From positions 620,001-684,000 of the forward strand of contig CAVSPW010000002.1 of the NCBI GenBank assembly GCA_963729935.1: a stretch of 64,000 nucleotides of DNA, in the 5' to 3' direction. A program made the position numbers and the translations under genes. The notes under the pieces were generated by a model, which saw nothing but the letters and a program-made list of their open reading frames with translations, did not search any database and had not been told where the DNA came from. Shown here piece after piece: positions 36,093 through 46,230 of the stretch (positions are counted from its first letter, which is position 1; the number at the start of each line of letters is the position of its first letter). This DNA comes from CAIKMD01 sp963729935 (GTDB lineage Bacteria; Pseudomonadota; Alphaproteobacteria; ATCC43930; CGMCC-115725).

Positions 36093-38042
36093 ATGTGCGG
36101 TATCGCGGGCATGTTCGATACACGCGGCCACCGGCCGGTCGCCCCGGACTTGCTGGCGTGCATGACCAATTCCATGCGTCATCGAGGGCCCGACGATAGC
36201 GGCTTCCACATCGCGCCCGGATTGGGCCTCGGACATCGCCGGCTTTCGATCATCGACCTTTCGCCCTCGGGTCATCAGCCCTTGTTCAACGAGGACGGTA
36301 CCGTTTGTGTCGTCTTCAACGGCGAGATCTATAATTTTCTCGATCTCTTCAAAGAACTCCAGTCGCTCGGTCACAAGTTTCGCTCGCGCTGCGATACCGA
36401 GGTGATCGTCCATGCCTGGGAAGAGTGGCAAGAAGATTGCGTGCAGCACTTTCAAGGCATGTTTGCCTTCGCGATCTGGGACCAAAATGATGAGACACTG
36501 TTCCTGGCGCGCGATCGATTCGGCGAAAAGCCTCTCTATTATACGCTGCTCGACGACGGACGCTTTCTTTTCGCGTCCGAATTGAAGGGGCTCCTCCTTC
36601 ATCCCGATCTGCGTCGCGAGATCGATCCGCGCGCGGTCGCCGATTATTTTTCCTATGGCTATATCCCGGACCCTCGGACGATTTATCGCGATGTCGCAAA
36701 GCTGCCGCCGGCGCATAGCTTGCGCATGCGCCGCGGGAAGCCCGCCGAAAAGCCGCGGGAATATTGGGATGTCCGCTTCGACGCACGCCCTCAGCACGAC
36801 GAGGGCGAACTTTGCGCGGAGCTGGCCGAGCGCGTGCGGAAGGCCGTTGGAATGCGGATGATGGCCGATGTCCCGCTCGGGGCTTTCCTTTCGGGCGGCG
36901 TCGATTCGAGCGCGGTCGTTGCGATGATGGCATCGCTGTCGCAGGCGCCGGTCAACACTTGCTCGATCTCCTTCGACGACGCGGCTTACGACGAATCACG
37001 CTACGCGCAGATGGTGGCCGATCGCTACCACACCAATCATTTCACGCGTGCAGCCGCGGCGGATGATTTTGCCCTGATCGATCGGCTGGCGACGCTTTAC
37101 GACGAGCCCTTTGCCGACAGCTCCGCGCTGCCGACCTTTCTCGTATGCTCCCTCGCGCGCGAGCAGGTAACGGTGGCGTTGTCGGGCGATGGCGGAGACG
37201 AGTTGTTCGGCGGCTATCGTCGCTACTATTGGCATCAGCACGAGCATCGCATGCGCTCGCTCCTCCCGGCCATGCTGCGGCGACCGGTTTTCAGCTTGCT
37301 CGGCGCGAGCTACCCGAAGATGGATTGGGCGCCGCGATTCCTGCGCGCCAAGGCGACTTTGCAAAATCTGGCCCGCGATACCACTGAAGCGTACTTCAAC
37401 TCTGTCTGCGCGACTCCGGCCCCCATACAAGCGCGCTTGTTCTCGCGTAGCCAATTGAGTGAGCTTCAAGGTTACCAGCCGATCGATATTCTCCGCGGGC
37501 ACATCGCGCGCGCACAGACCGATGATTGCCTCTCGCAGGTTCAATATGCGGATATGAAGACCTATCTGCCGGGCGACATTTTGACCAAAGTCGATCGCGC
37601 GAGCATGGCAAAATCACTCGAAGTGCGCGTGCCATTACTCGATCACGATCTTGTTGAATGGCTGGCGACCGTGCCGGCTTCGTTGAAGCTTAAGGGCCGC
37701 GAAGGCAAATACGTTTTCAAGAAGGCCCTCGAGCCTTATCTGCCGCGCGAAGTCCTCTATCGGCCGAAGATGGGGTTTGCGGTACCGCTGAAGGCATGGT
37801 TCCGCGGTCCGTTGCGCGAGCGTGTCCGCAAGATCGTGACCTCCGGAAGCCTCGTCGAAACGGGAATTTTCGACGTGCCTTACCTCAATACGCTGGTCGA
37901 GCGGCATCAGGCGGGGGTAGCCGATAATAGCTCGGTGATCTGGTCGCTGATCATGTTCGAATCCTTCTTGCGCATCGTGCATGATCGCTCGGGAGCACAT
38001 GCCGACGACTCGCCGGAAGCGCGATCCGAAGCCGTCGAGTGA
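36093..38042 (+). CDS. XrtA/PEP-CTERM system amidotransferase (asparagine-synthase-like)
   Basis: 649 residues with a canonical class II glutaminase N-terminus MCGIAGMF (Cys2 nucleophile), MRHRGPDDSGF and VVFNGEIYN, and an AsnB synthetase domain with FLSGGVDSSAVVAMM near 270 and LSGDGGDELFGGYRR near 365. Length and order match the amidotransferase 1 of exosortase A loci (TIGR03108). Unlike the gene at 15.3-17.2 kb all residues needed for glutamine hydrolysis are present. It probably amidates a carboxyl of a uronic acid or peptide in the glycan pathway; the real substrate of the family is not known. Confidence 0.92.
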   Translation: MCGIAGMFDTRGHRPVAPDLLACMTNSMRHRGPDDSGFHIAPGLGLGHRRLSIIDLSPSGHQPLFNEDGTVCVVFNGEIYNFLDLFKELQSLGHKFRSRCDTEVIVHAWEEWQEDCVQHFQGMFAFAIWDQNDETLFLARDRFGEKPLYYTLLDDGRFLFASELKGLLLHPDLRREIDPRAVADYFSYGYIPDPRTIYRDVAKLPPAHSLRMRRGKPAEKPREYWDVRFDARPQHDEGELCAELAERVRKAVGMRMMADVPLGAFLSGGVDSSAVVAMMASLSQAPVNTCSISFDDAAYDESRYAQMVADRYHTNHFTRAAAADDFALIDRLATLYDEPFADSSALPTFLVCSLAREQVTVALSGDGGDELFGGYRRYYWHQHEHRMRSLLPAMLRRPVFSLLGASYPKMDWAPRFLRAKATLQNLARDTTEAYFNSVCATPAPIQARLFSRSQLSELQGYQPIDILRGHIARAQTDDCLSQVQYADMKTYLPGDILTKVDRASMAKSLEVRVPLLDHDLVEWLATVPASLKLKGREGKYVFKKALEPYLPREVLYRPKMGFAVPLKAWFRGPLRERVRKIVTSGSLVETGIFDVPYLNTLVERHQAGVADNSSVIWSLIMFESFLRIVHDRSGAHADDSPEARSEAVE

Positions 38043-38093
38043 AGCGGGCTTACCCGCGAAGACGCTTGAGATCTGGGCCTCGCGCGCGAGCGG

Positions 38094-39419
38094 TTACCCT
38101 CGGCTCGACATCTCGGCCAGAAACCGTGCGAGTTTCTCGAATTGTATATTCCGGGACAATCCCTCGCGTGCCGCTGCTGGCAGCTCGGGTACGCGACCCA
38201 GGTGATCTTTCTCTTGCAACCACTCCTTCAGCTGGGCGGCAATCTGATCCGGATCGTTGATGCAATCCCCCGCGCCCCGAGCACGAGCGATGGTCGCCGG
38301 CACCCCATCGTCGAGCCCGAGTATCAGCATGGGGCGCAGGCTCGCGATATATTCGAAGAACTTTCCCGGGCAATTGCCTTGCTCGCGCGGGTCGTTCCAT
38401 TGCATCAGCAGCAAGACATCTGATTGCCGTTGAAACGCGAGGGAGTCCTTATAGGGGACACCGGGTCGGACCTCGACAAGATGCGTGACGCCCGCGCGCG
38501 CAGCCAAGGGCAAGACATGCGCAGGATTCGTTCCACAGAAGACGACTCGGAACCGATCTCCGGTTTTGCCCAGAAGGCGAAGTGCCTCGAACAATGGCGT
38601 CGGGTCACGTCGCCCAGGATAAATGCTGCCCGCGTAGCCGATAACGAGGTGGCTGTCGGATCGACACGCCGTATCTTCCGGTTCGCCGACGAAATCGGCG
38701 GGATCATAGCCGTTGTAGATCGTGGCGACGGGCTTTGCATATTTCGCGCGATAAAATTCCGCCCAAGGCTCGGTGACGGTCACCAGTGCCTGGGCCGTCG
38801 CGAGAACATGCCTTTCGAGCCGCTCATTGATCGCGCGCCGCCATCGGGGGGACGTATCATAGGGATCGTCGGCCCAGCGGTCCCTCAGCTCAGCGACCCA
38901 GGGCACGCCCAGACGCCGGCTGATGCGTCGCGCCGCGAGCAACGCTGTAAAGGGCGGTCCGCTCGCAAAGATCACATCCGGCCGCCAGTCGCGACAAAGT
39001 ACCAAGCCCTCGCGGCAGGCGCTCGAAAGCCAGCCGATCCGATTGTCCGGTATATTCGTGACATCGGCATAGAGACGGCTCAGCCGCCTCGTCGGGGTCG
39101 CACCGCCGGGCTGTTCGGGTATCGTGCTCTTCGCGTCGGGGCTTGGCGTGGTTGCCGGCCCATCCGGTTCCCTCGCAATACGCCGCGTTAGCGCCTTTAC
39201 GACTGAAGCGGGAACCGCGTTGACGTCAAATCCGGCGGCATAGGCGATGCGCTCGATCCGCGCTTCGAGCGGGAGCGTCTCCGGGTGTCCCCAATTTTTC
39301 CCAGCGACAACACCGATTTCATGGCCAGCTTCTTGAAGGAACCGAGCAAACTTGCCCACCCTGACGGCGCCGATCGTATTTACGGGAGGGAAATACCAGC
39401 TGACCAGCAAAATTCGCAA
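38094..39419 (-). CDS. Family 4 glycosyltransferase
   Basis: 441 residues of a GT-B enzyme. N-terminal acceptor domain: ILLVSWYFPPVNTIGAVRVGKF; mid-region WVAELRDRWADDPYD; donor domain: LVIGYAGSIYPGRRDPTPLFEAL, then a C-terminal QGNCPGKFFEYIASLRPMLILG in the place of the E-x7-E element, as in GT4-like WbuB-type proteins. It converges on the amidotransferase gene, with a short 5-bp-stem hairpin between them. It is probably a repeat-unit glycosyltransferase. Confidence 0.85.
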   Translation of the reverse strand: MRILLVSWYFPPVNTIGAVRVGKFARFLQEAGHEIGVVAGKNWGHPETLPLEARIERIAYAAGFDVNAVPASVVKALTRRIAREPDGPATTPSPDAKSTIPEQPGGATPTRRLSRLYADVTNIPDNRIGWLSSACREGLVLCRDWRPDVIFASGPPFTALLAARRISRRLGVPWVAELRDRWADDPYDTSPRWRRAINERLERHVLATAQALVTVTEPWAEFYRAKYAKPVATIYNGYDPADFVGEPEDTACRSDSHLVIGYAGSIYPGRRDPTPLFEALRLLGKTGDRFRVVFCGTNPAHVLPLAARAGVTHLVEVRPGVPYKDSLAFQRQSDVLLLMQWNDPREQGNCPGKFFEYIASLRPMLILGLDDGVPATIARARGAGDCINDPDQIAAQLKEWLQEKDHLGRVPELPAAAREGLSRNIQFEKLARFLAEMSSRG

Positions 39420-39694
39420 GTCTCGGCTCCATCAACCTGCGCAGAGCAATCGAATAAGAGGATCGAGCATCGGCGGGACTTGCAAGAGGGAGAATTGCAT
39501 CGCTTTACCAATGTGCTTGCGAAAAAGGCAATCCACCTCGGGGAGACGGGCACGGCCGCGCGCCAAATGCATTTGCGGCACGCGGGCCATCTTTGTTACA
39601 CAATAGACACGCCAGTCGGGTAATCTTGCCAACGTCAGAAGATTTTCTTCATTAACCACTTGGCAGCAGTGCCTTCGTCACCTGGATCGAGACG

Positions 39695-40537
39695 ATGGAT
39701 AACGTCAAATCATTGAACCAGAACGCGCGATTGGACACTAGCTCCCATCAGCAATTTGTCCAGTATTACGCGGCCGAGAGTCTTTCGGACGCGACCCGTC
39801 AGCGCTTTGAGACCATTCGCACGAAGACCATCGCGCTGCTGCGCAGAACAAGCGAAGCACGTGCACCATTCGACGTCCTCGATATCGGCTGCGGCGCGGG
39901 AACGCAGTGCGCGTTATGGGCTGCAGGTGGAGATCGAGCCTATGGTTTGGATATCAATGCACCGCTCATCGAGCTGGCGCGTCAGCGCGCCGAGACTGCC
40001 AAACTCAATAGTCGATTTGACGTCGGCAGCGCGACCGTGTTGCCCTACGAATCGGGAACGATGGATGTTTGCCTGATCCCCGAGCTGCTGGAACACGTCG
40101 CGGAATGGCAGCCCTGCCTCCTCGAGGCGATCCGAGTCTTGCGGCCGGGCGGGGTGCTCTTTCTCAGCACGACGAATGTTCTTTGTCCGGTTCAACATGA
40201 ATATCGGTTGCCCCTTTACAGCTGGTACCCAAATTTCGCGAAACGATTTTTTGAGAGACAAGCGGTAACAAAGTGGCCGGCGATCGCCAACTACGCGCGT
40301 TATCCCGCCGTCCATTGGTTCAGTTACTACGGTCTTGCGCGATTTCTCGAGCAGCAGGGAATGCAGTGTTTCGATCGCTTCGCCATGATGGATGCCGAAG
40401 AGGGTTCCAGTCGCCGAAGGACGCTCGTGCACATTTTACAAAATTCCCGGGCTTCCCGGCTTGTCGGGCAACTCTTCAGCACGGGCACCATCGTGTTCGC
40501 GACCAAACCCATCGATATCGCAAAGCGGCGCGTTTAG
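39695..40537 (+). CDS. Class I SAM-dependent methyltransferase
   Basis: 280 residues. Motif I VLDIGCGAGTQCALWAA near residue 62, YGLDINAPLIELARQRAE as motif II, PYESGTMDVCLIPELLEHVAEWQPCLLEAIRVLRPGG as motifs IV-VI of Methyltransf_11 enzymes. The C-terminal 100 residues are aromatic and family-specific. Lies upstream of the 2-epimerase gene by about 125 bases on the same strand. Likely target: a sugar or lipid carrier of the glycan; not resolvable from sequence. Confidence 0.8.
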   Translation: MDNVKSLNQNARLDTSSHQQFVQYYAAESLSDATRQRFETIRTKTIALLRRTSEARAPFDVLDIGCGAGTQCALWAAGGDRAYGLDINAPLIELARQRAETAKLNSRFDVGSATVLPYESGTMDVCLIPELLEHVAEWQPCLLEAIRVLRPGGVLFLSTTNVLCPVQHEYRLPLYSWYPNFAKRFFERQAVTKWPAIANYARYPAVHWFSYYGLARFLEQQGMQCFDRFAMMDAEEGSSRRRTLVHILQNSRASRLVGQLFSTGTIVFATKPIDIAKRRV

Positions 40538-40661
40538 ATATTTTCAATGCAGGGTCCCGCGATAGGAGAAGCGGACCGTCCTGACCAGTCAGGCGGATTG
40601 TCGGAAAGAACGGCAGCGATCGCTGCCGGCCATGGCACAGGGGCACTCAAGAAAGTCTGAC

Positions 40662-41759
40662 ATGAGCTGTATGTCTTTACATTTAGTCGCCGCGGCCAGG
40701 CCGAATTTTATGAAGGTTGCGCCGCTCTTTCACAAATTGCGTGATGAAACCTGGTGCAATGTCGCTCTCATCCATACGGGCCAACATTACGATCCCGCGA
40801 TGTCGGACGCGTTCTTTCGCGATCTCGGGCTTCCAGAACCTACCCATCACCTCGGCGTCGGGAGCGGGAGCCATGCGCAGCAAACCGCCGGGGTCATGAC
40901 CGCTTATGAGCGTCTTTGCGAACAAGCGCGCCCGGATTGGACTATCGTCGTGGGCGACGTCAATTCGACCATGGCCTGCACCCTGGTCGCGGCAAAGCTT
41001 GGCATCAAGGTCGCGCATCTGGAGGCCGGGCTGCGCAGCCGAGATCGCAGCATGCCCGAGGAAATCAACCGCATCGTCACCGACGCGCTCGCCGATCTTC
41101 TCTGGACGCCTTCGGCGGATGCCGACGCCAATCTGCTCGCCGAAGGCGTGAGTGCCGACCGGATCGAACGGGTTGGCAACATTATGATCAACTCCTATGA
41201 GATGCTCCGCCCACGCATCGAGGCGAGCCGATCACGCGATCGGTTCGGGCTCGAGGCCAAGCAATACGGTTTGGTCACGCTTCATCGGCCGGTCAACGTG
41301 GACAATGAACCGGCTTTGCGACGCCTGTTGACCGAGCTTTCTGCGGTCGCGCGCGAAATTCCGTTGATCTTCCCGGTTCATCCGCGGACGCGTGAGCGCC
41401 TGCGCGCTTTCGGCTTGCAGCCCTTGGTCACAGCGACGAAGACCCTCTACGTCACCGAGCCGATGGGATATATCGAGTTCATGAGCCTCGTCAGCGACGC
41501 CGCGCTGATTATCACCGATTCCGGCGGCGTGCAGGAGGAGACGACCTATTTGGGCATTCCATGCCTCACAATCCGGGACAGCACGGAGCGGCCGATTACT
41601 ATCACCGAGGGCACGAATGCGCTCGTTCAGGTCGATGCCCTTCATCGAATGGCGCGGACCGCGCTCGCCGGAAATTGGCGCAAAGGGCATATCCCGGAAC
41701 TGTGGGATGGACACACAGCCGAGCGCGTCGTTGCCAGTCTCAAGCTGCGCTGCACCTAA
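40662..41759 (+). CDS. wecB: UDP-N-acetylglucosamine 2-epimerase (non-hydrolysing)
   Basis: About 365 residues from ATG 40662; ATG 40671 is equally possible. Family motifs in order: AAARPNFMKVAPLF (usually GTRPE), HTGQHYD, VVGDVNSTMACTLVAAKLG, VAHLEAGLRSRDRSMPEEINR, TLHRPVNVDNE, ITDSGGVQEETTYLGIPCLTIRD and RPITITEGTN, all of the WecB/MnaA allosteric and catalytic sites. It converts UDP-GlcNAc to UDP-ManNAc in the cytoplasm. No WecC-like dehydrogenase is seen in the window, so ManNAc itself or a derivative made elsewhere would be the building block. Confidence 0.9.
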   Translation: MSCMSLHLVAAARPNFMKVAPLFHKLRDETWCNVALIHTGQHYDPAMSDAFFRDLGLPEPTHHLGVGSGSHAQQTAGVMTAYERLCEQARPDWTIVVGDVNSTMACTLVAAKLGIKVAHLEAGLRSRDRSMPEEINRIVTDALADLLWTPSADADANLLAEGVSADRIERVGNIMINSYEMLRPRIEASRSRDRFGLEAKQYGLVTLHRPVNVDNEPALRRLLTELSAVAREIPLIFPVHPRTRERLRAFGLQPLVTATKTLYVTEPMGYIEFMSLVSDAALIITDSGGVQEETTYLGIPCLTIRDSTERPITITEGTNALVQVDALHRMARTALAGNWRKGHIPELWDGHTAERVVASLKLRCT

Positions 41760-42139
41760 AAGACCGCTCGGCGCGTAATCTCCGACGGAGAGCGTCCATG
41801 TTTTCAGGTTTCCATCGCATAGCGCTTGCTTCGACACCATTTTTTGCCGTGTCCTATGGGGCCCCGACGGACTCGGCGAACTCGAAACAGCCGCGCCCCG
41901 CATAAGAAATACCTGCTAGGATTTCAAGCGCGCGTTTATGAGCTTCGGTCTATTAAATCGGCGCTTCAATTGGATGCTCTCCTCCGCACACAACTCCAGA
42001 CCGGTTCCAATCAAGAATTTGCCAAAGTGACGCGGATTGCGGTGCTGATGATCAGAGCTCTAAACGCTGCTTTTCTCGATAGGGAACTCCCACATCTTGG
42101 CTTAAAGGCGTGTGTGGCGCTGCCTTGGATCCCGCGTCG
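41760..42139. other. Intergenic region, no gene seen
   Basis: 380 bases between the 2-epimerase and the next glycosyltransferase. A 105-codon frame crosses into the downstream gene but reads as unrelated sequence and is not supported. No promoter or terminator motif was recognised with confidence. Confidence 0.5.
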
Positions 42140-43333
42140 ATGAAGATCCTCTATCATCATCGCGTAAACTCGAAGGACGGCCAGCTCGTTCACATCGATG
42201 AGATCGTTCGCGCGCTGAGGGCGCTCGGTCACGATGTCGTTGTGGTCGGCCCGACGGCGATGAGGAACAAGGATTTCGGCGCCGATTCGGGTTTCGTGGG
42301 TGACTTGAAGAGAATTCTTCCTGCGAGTTTCTACGAACTTCTCGAGTTGGGTTACGGGCTGATCGCGTTCTTTCGCCTTTGGCTCGTCTATCGCCGCGAA
42401 CGGCCGGACGTGCTTTATGAGCGGTACAACCTTTTCCTGCTCGCCGGCGCCTGGTTGAGGCGACTGGTTGGCATCCCTATGCTCCTCGAGGTCAACGCAC
42501 CGCTCGTCGCGGAACGCAGCCAATTCAGCGGTCTTGCCAACAAGCGATTGGCGCAATGGGCAGAACGATCGGCATGGCGAGCGGCCGATTACGTTCTACC
42601 GGTGACGAAGGTGCTCGCCGAATTCGTCGAGCGAGCCGGTGTCGATCCCAAACATATTGTCGTGATCCAAAACGGGGTCGCGCCCGAATTCTTGCACGGA
42701 CCGGCAGACGGCGCCTCGGTTCGACGCCGGCTCGGGCTTGAAGGCTGCATTGTCCTAGGATTTACCGGCTTCATCCGCGAATGGCACGGCCTCGAGCGGG
42801 TGATCGACTTCATCGCCGAAAACGAGTCGGCGCATAATTTGCGGGCGCTTTTCGTCGGCAACGGCCCGACCGTGTCAGACCTCCAACGTCGTGCCGCGAC
42901 ACGGCGGGTCGAGGATCGGGTCAGATTCGCTGGACTCGTGCCGCGCGCCGAGATCACCAATTATATCGCGGCGTTCGATATCGCCATGCAGCCGCATGTG
43001 GTTCCTTACGCCTCTCCCCTGAAGCTATTCGAATATATGGCTCTCGGCCGCGCGATCGTGGCGCCGGCAACCCGCAACATTTGCGAAGTTCTGACGGACG
43101 GCGAGAATGCTCTTCTCTTCGATCCTGCCAACCAGGCAGCGTTCGCCACGGCGCTCAAGCGGCTATGCGACGATGACACCCTCCGCCAGAATCTCGGCCG
43201 TGCCGCGCGCGCGGCGCTAGAACGGGACGGCTTCACTTGGGCCGACAACGCAACGCGTATCGCTGCGCTGGCGGAAGAGGTGATTGACGCCCGTGGGCGT
43301 CGCTATGCGGTCAAGTCAACGCCGACTAACTGA
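42140..43333 (+). CDS. Family 4 glycosyltransferase
   Basis: 397 residues from ATG 42140, chosen because MKILYHHRVNSKDGQLVHI is the natural GT-B start. Donor domain: VVIQNGVAPEFL near 172, LGFTGFIREWHGLERVI, and FEYMALGRAIVAPATRNICEVL near 300 (E-x7-E region). N-terminal acceptor domain includes a hydrophobic loop at about 70-95. It would add a sugar to the lipid-linked repeat unit. It converges with the GNAT gene that follows. Confidence 0.85.
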   Translation: MKILYHHRVNSKDGQLVHIDEIVRALRALGHDVVVVGPTAMRNKDFGADSGFVGDLKRILPASFYELLELGYGLIAFFRLWLVYRRERPDVLYERYNLFLLAGAWLRRLVGIPMLLEVNAPLVAERSQFSGLANKRLAQWAERSAWRAADYVLPVTKVLAEFVERAGVDPKHIVVIQNGVAPEFLHGPADGASVRRRLGLEGCIVLGFTGFIREWHGLERVIDFIAENESAHNLRALFVGNGPTVSDLQRRAATRRVEDRVRFAGLVPRAEITNYIAAFDIAMQPHVVPYASPLKLFEYMALGRAIVAPATRNICEVLTDGENALLFDPANQAAFATALKRLCDDDTLRQNLGRAARAALERDGFTWADNATRIAALAEEVIDARGRRYAVKSTPTN

Positions 43334-43417
43334 CGGCGGTGAATCTGCATGCGCGAGGTCACGCGCCGCAACGCGCCATACCGAACTTGCACGGGGTTGG
43401 TCGGTTTCATCCAGGCC

Positions 43418-44518
43418 TCAAGCGCAGTGAAGGGCCGGGGCGAGCCGAAGCTTGCGCAGGCAGAGCATCGTCAGGTGCCCGCCGAAATGCCACGCTGCCA
43501 GTGCCACCCCTTTTGCGGTCTGCCGGTTGAAGACAAGGATCCCGTGGCGCGCCCGACATTGGCTCACCCATTTTTGCTTGTAATCGTCGTCCCCACGACC
43601 GAAGTCGATCTCGCGCACGCGATCAACCTCGAGCGCATGCCGCATAAGCTCGAACGTCAAGGCTGTCCCCACGGATAATTTCGCGAACTTCTCGACGTAA
43701 TGCAGACGCATGATCGTGGCACGGCCACCGCTGACGATCCATATTTGTGCCGCCGCAGGCTCGTCATCGACATAGAAGAGACCGAGCCGGAGGACGCCCT
43801 CCCTTGCGGCCGCGCGCACCATTTCCGGAATACAATCGGCATAGGGCTCGGGATTTTTCCAGCTCTGACGATCTACTTTCGCATAGGCTACCAGCGCCGG
43901 CTCGAGCCGGGGACCGCCCGTCACGAGCTCAAACCGGCCGCGGCCCGATCGTGCCAGCCTGCGCACGTGCCGGCCGATGAAATAGCGTGTTTGTTTTGAA
44001 CGGCGCGCGAGAAACGCGTCGATCGTCAGGCCTTCGACATCCTCGCACCAATTCTCGAAGTTGACGAACGGCTGGACCAGGAGCCCGGCGGCGCGAAAAG
44101 CCGTCGTGAGGGCAATGGCGCCCGGTGAATTGCCATCGATGCTATCAAAACGAAGCATGTCGAATGGCGGCGACGCGGTCGCAATAACCGTCGCGATTTC
44201 ATGAAGGCCTTGCGCGCCATTTTGGCGATCGAGAATCGGCCCGTAGATCGTCGTATACATGCCATGGGACGGGCTGAGGAGCATATGGCTCCGCAACCGT
44301 CCGGCGCTTCGCCGCTCGCGCGCCATCAGCACCGCCGCCGGCCGGCCGTCAATCTCGGCGGCATAGATCCGCAACTCGTCACCGGGGCCGCTTGTGGTCC
44401 GCATCAGCGTTTGAAACCACGGTATACCGAGAAAGAAGTCCTCGCGCGCCGCTTCCGCGATGAACTCAACTACCGGAGCCGGCAAGGCACTGAAGGTTTG
44501 GTAAACGCGAACGGTCAT
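43418..44518 (-). CDS. GNAT/FemAB-like acyltransferase (Acetyltransf_6 type)
   Basis: About 366 residues from ATG 44518 (the open frame extends to 44638, but the first 40 codons are unlike protein). The TIDAFLARRSKQTRYFIGRHVRRLA segment near residue 160, then VDDEPAAAQIWIVSGG and AKLSVGTALTFELMRHAL match the same BcsL-like acyltransferase class as the gene at 17.2-18.3 kb, with which it shares layout but little close identity. Expected to acylate glycan or glycolipid precursors. It lies downstream of, and in line with, the TIGR03088-type glycosyltransferase gene. Confidence 0.8.
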   Translation of the reverse strand: MTVRVYQTFSALPAPVVEFIAEAAREDFFLGIPWFQTLMRTTSGPGDELRIYAAEIDGRPAAVLMARERRSAGRLRSHMLLSPSHGMYTTIYGPILDRQNGAQGLHEIATVIATASPPFDMLRFDSIDGNSPGAIALTTAFRAAGLLVQPFVNFENWCEDVEGLTIDAFLARRSKQTRYFIGRHVRRLARSGRGRFELVTGGPRLEPALVAYAKVDRQSWKNPEPYADCIPEMVRAAAREGVLRLGLFYVDDEPAAAQIWIVSGGRATIMRLHYVEKFAKLSVGTALTFELMRHALEVDRVREIDFGRGDDDYKQKWVSQCRARHGILVFNRQTAKGVALAAWHFGGHLTMLCLRKLRLAPALHCA

Positions 44519-44772
44519 CGCTGCGATAGGGTTCTGCAAAGGGCCGTGGCTTGGTCCGCCGAGAAAGTCGAAATGCGAACGACGAGTTCCATCAATTTCT
44601 GGACAATCGAGATTGAAATGTGGAGACCAGGTGATCACAGATAGTTATAGCGCCTCAACAACTTTTTTCCCGATGCCATCCGGTCAGATTGACCATCGCC
44701 GTTCATAAAAATTGGGGGTGCCGCAGCCTTCCAGAAATTTGAGCAAGCCCGAGCCGCCAGTGGCGCTTAGGA

Positions 44773-45942
44773 TCACAACAACGCGCGATAGACCGCGTCG
44801 TAATTCCTAACCATGGTTTCCAGGCTGAACCCGCGCAAAATATGCGCGCGTCCGCCCCTGCCGTGAGCGCCGCGCAATTCGGGCCAATCGATATAGTCGA
44901 TAATGGCTGCGGCCATCGCTTCGGATTCGGTTGCCACCAGCCGCCCCGCGACCCCTTCGGGAAGGATTTCGGGATTGCCTCCCACGCGCGTTGCGATGAC
45001 CGGGATGCCGCTCGCCATTGCCTCAAGCAGCGTGTTCGAGATGCCTTCGCGCCGCGACGGGAGTACGAAGAGATCGAATGAACGGTAAAGTTGAGGCGTA
45101 TCGTCGCGAAACCCCGGAAGCCAGGCAAGATTGCTGGCATGCGCGCGCGCCAGAGCGCTTTCGATCTTGCCACGCTCCGGACCATCGCCGACAATGACAA
45201 GGCGCAGGCGCGCGCGGAGCTCGGGCCGCTTCGCGAGCACAGCCAGAAACGCCTCGACGAGCGCCGTCTGGTTTTTCAGCGGGTCGAGCCGGCCGATCGT
45301 TCCAATGACGATCGAGTCCTCGGTCGCGAATCCTTCGGGAAGCACCGCATGCCGAGGCCCTTCAGGCGAAAACCGCCGCGTGTCGACGCCGTTGTAGATC
45401 GTGGTGATCCGTGTTGGCGGAACGCCGATCTCGCCCTGGAGCCATTCGCTCAAGTCGGCCGAGACCGTGACGTAACGATCGACCACCACACGGCTGAGGC
45501 TCCGCAAACGGTTGTATTTGCGATTCTTGCCGGTGATCTCGATCAAATCGAGGCCGTGTTCGCTGTGCACGAAACGGGTCACGCCCGAGAGCCGAGCCGG
45601 TGCGAGCATATCGAGCGCCGGAAGATTCCGCGTATGGACGATGCGGGGCTTGAGCGCTCTCAGCACGCTCCACATCCGGCCATAGGCGGCAATATCCTTA
45701 CCGGGTTGCTTCTGGATTTCGTAGATCTCGACATCCGGCCGCTCGATCCGATGGCGGAAATCTGTCGCTTCCGTGACACAGATGATCGCGTGCGAATAGT
45801 TTTCGCGCGGCAGATTATTGATCAAATTGACGAGGCCGTTTTCGAGCCCGCCGACCGCCAAGCGATAAATAATATGGCAGACCAGCGGTCGGCGATCGGC
45901 GTTGGGATTGGGACTCATGGCTCGGGGAAACGATTCATGCAC
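44773..45942 (-). CDS. TIGR03088-type glycosyltransferase, PEP-CTERM/XrtA system-associated
   Basis: 389 residues. The N-terminal block HIIYRLAVGGLENGLVNLIN, then RIVHTRNLPALDM and FVHSEHGLDL are signatures I recognise from the sugar transferase of PEP-CTERM/EpsH1 loci. Donor domain: TTIYNGVDTRRFSPEG near 188, IGTIGRLDPLKNQ and the E-x7-E element EGISNTLLEAMASGIPVIAT. An ATG at residue 9 is a possible alternative start. It anchors this part of the window to the exosortase pathway. Acts on the cytoplasmic side of the membrane. Confidence 0.9.
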   Translation of the reverse strand: MHESFPRAMSPNPNADRRPLVCHIIYRLAVGGLENGLVNLINNLPRENYSHAIICVTEATDFRHRIERPDVEIYEIQKQPGKDIAAYGRMWSVLRALKPRIVHTRNLPALDMLAPARLSGVTRFVHSEHGLDLIEITGKNRKYNRLRSLSRVVVDRYVTVSADLSEWLQGEIGVPPTRITTIYNGVDTRRFSPEGPRHAVLPEGFATEDSIVIGTIGRLDPLKNQTALVEAFLAVLAKRPELRARLRLVIVGDGPERGKIESALARAHASNLAWLPGFRDDTPQLYRSFDLFVLPSRREGISNTLLEAMASGIPVIATRVGGNPEILPEGVAGRLVATESEAMAAAIIDYIDWPELRGAHGRGGRAHILRGFSLETMVRNYDAVYRALL

Positions 45943-46230
45943 ATGCGATAGAGGGCTTTAGCGTCGGTTGCATATTATAGCGCCCGCACGCGCGTCGCGC
46001 GGGAATCGATTCCACTCCCCCTCTCCGGTCGATTATCGTACCGCATCACCGGCTCGAAAACCGGTTGCCAAGCCGCAGGGCCACCCCCAATATCGGCGCA
46101 ACGAAACGGTCGGGGTTCCTTTCCAAAATTAGGTTTGCGCGAGCGAAATTTCAGACCGGAAACCGCCCGGCGAGCGTCCTAGAGGCCAAAAAATTCATCG
46201 ATTGATCCGCCAGAACAAGGGAAGAAGACG

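Noticed and set aside
38044..38057. Short hairpin GCGGG-CTTA-CCCGC between convergent genes
   Set aside because: Only a 5-bp stem with no T-run; could be chance in GC-rich DNA, so not called a terminator.
41826..42143. 105-codon plus-strand frame before the glycosyltransferase at 42140
   Set aside because: Overlaps the start of a well-supported gene, no family match, composition not protein-like.
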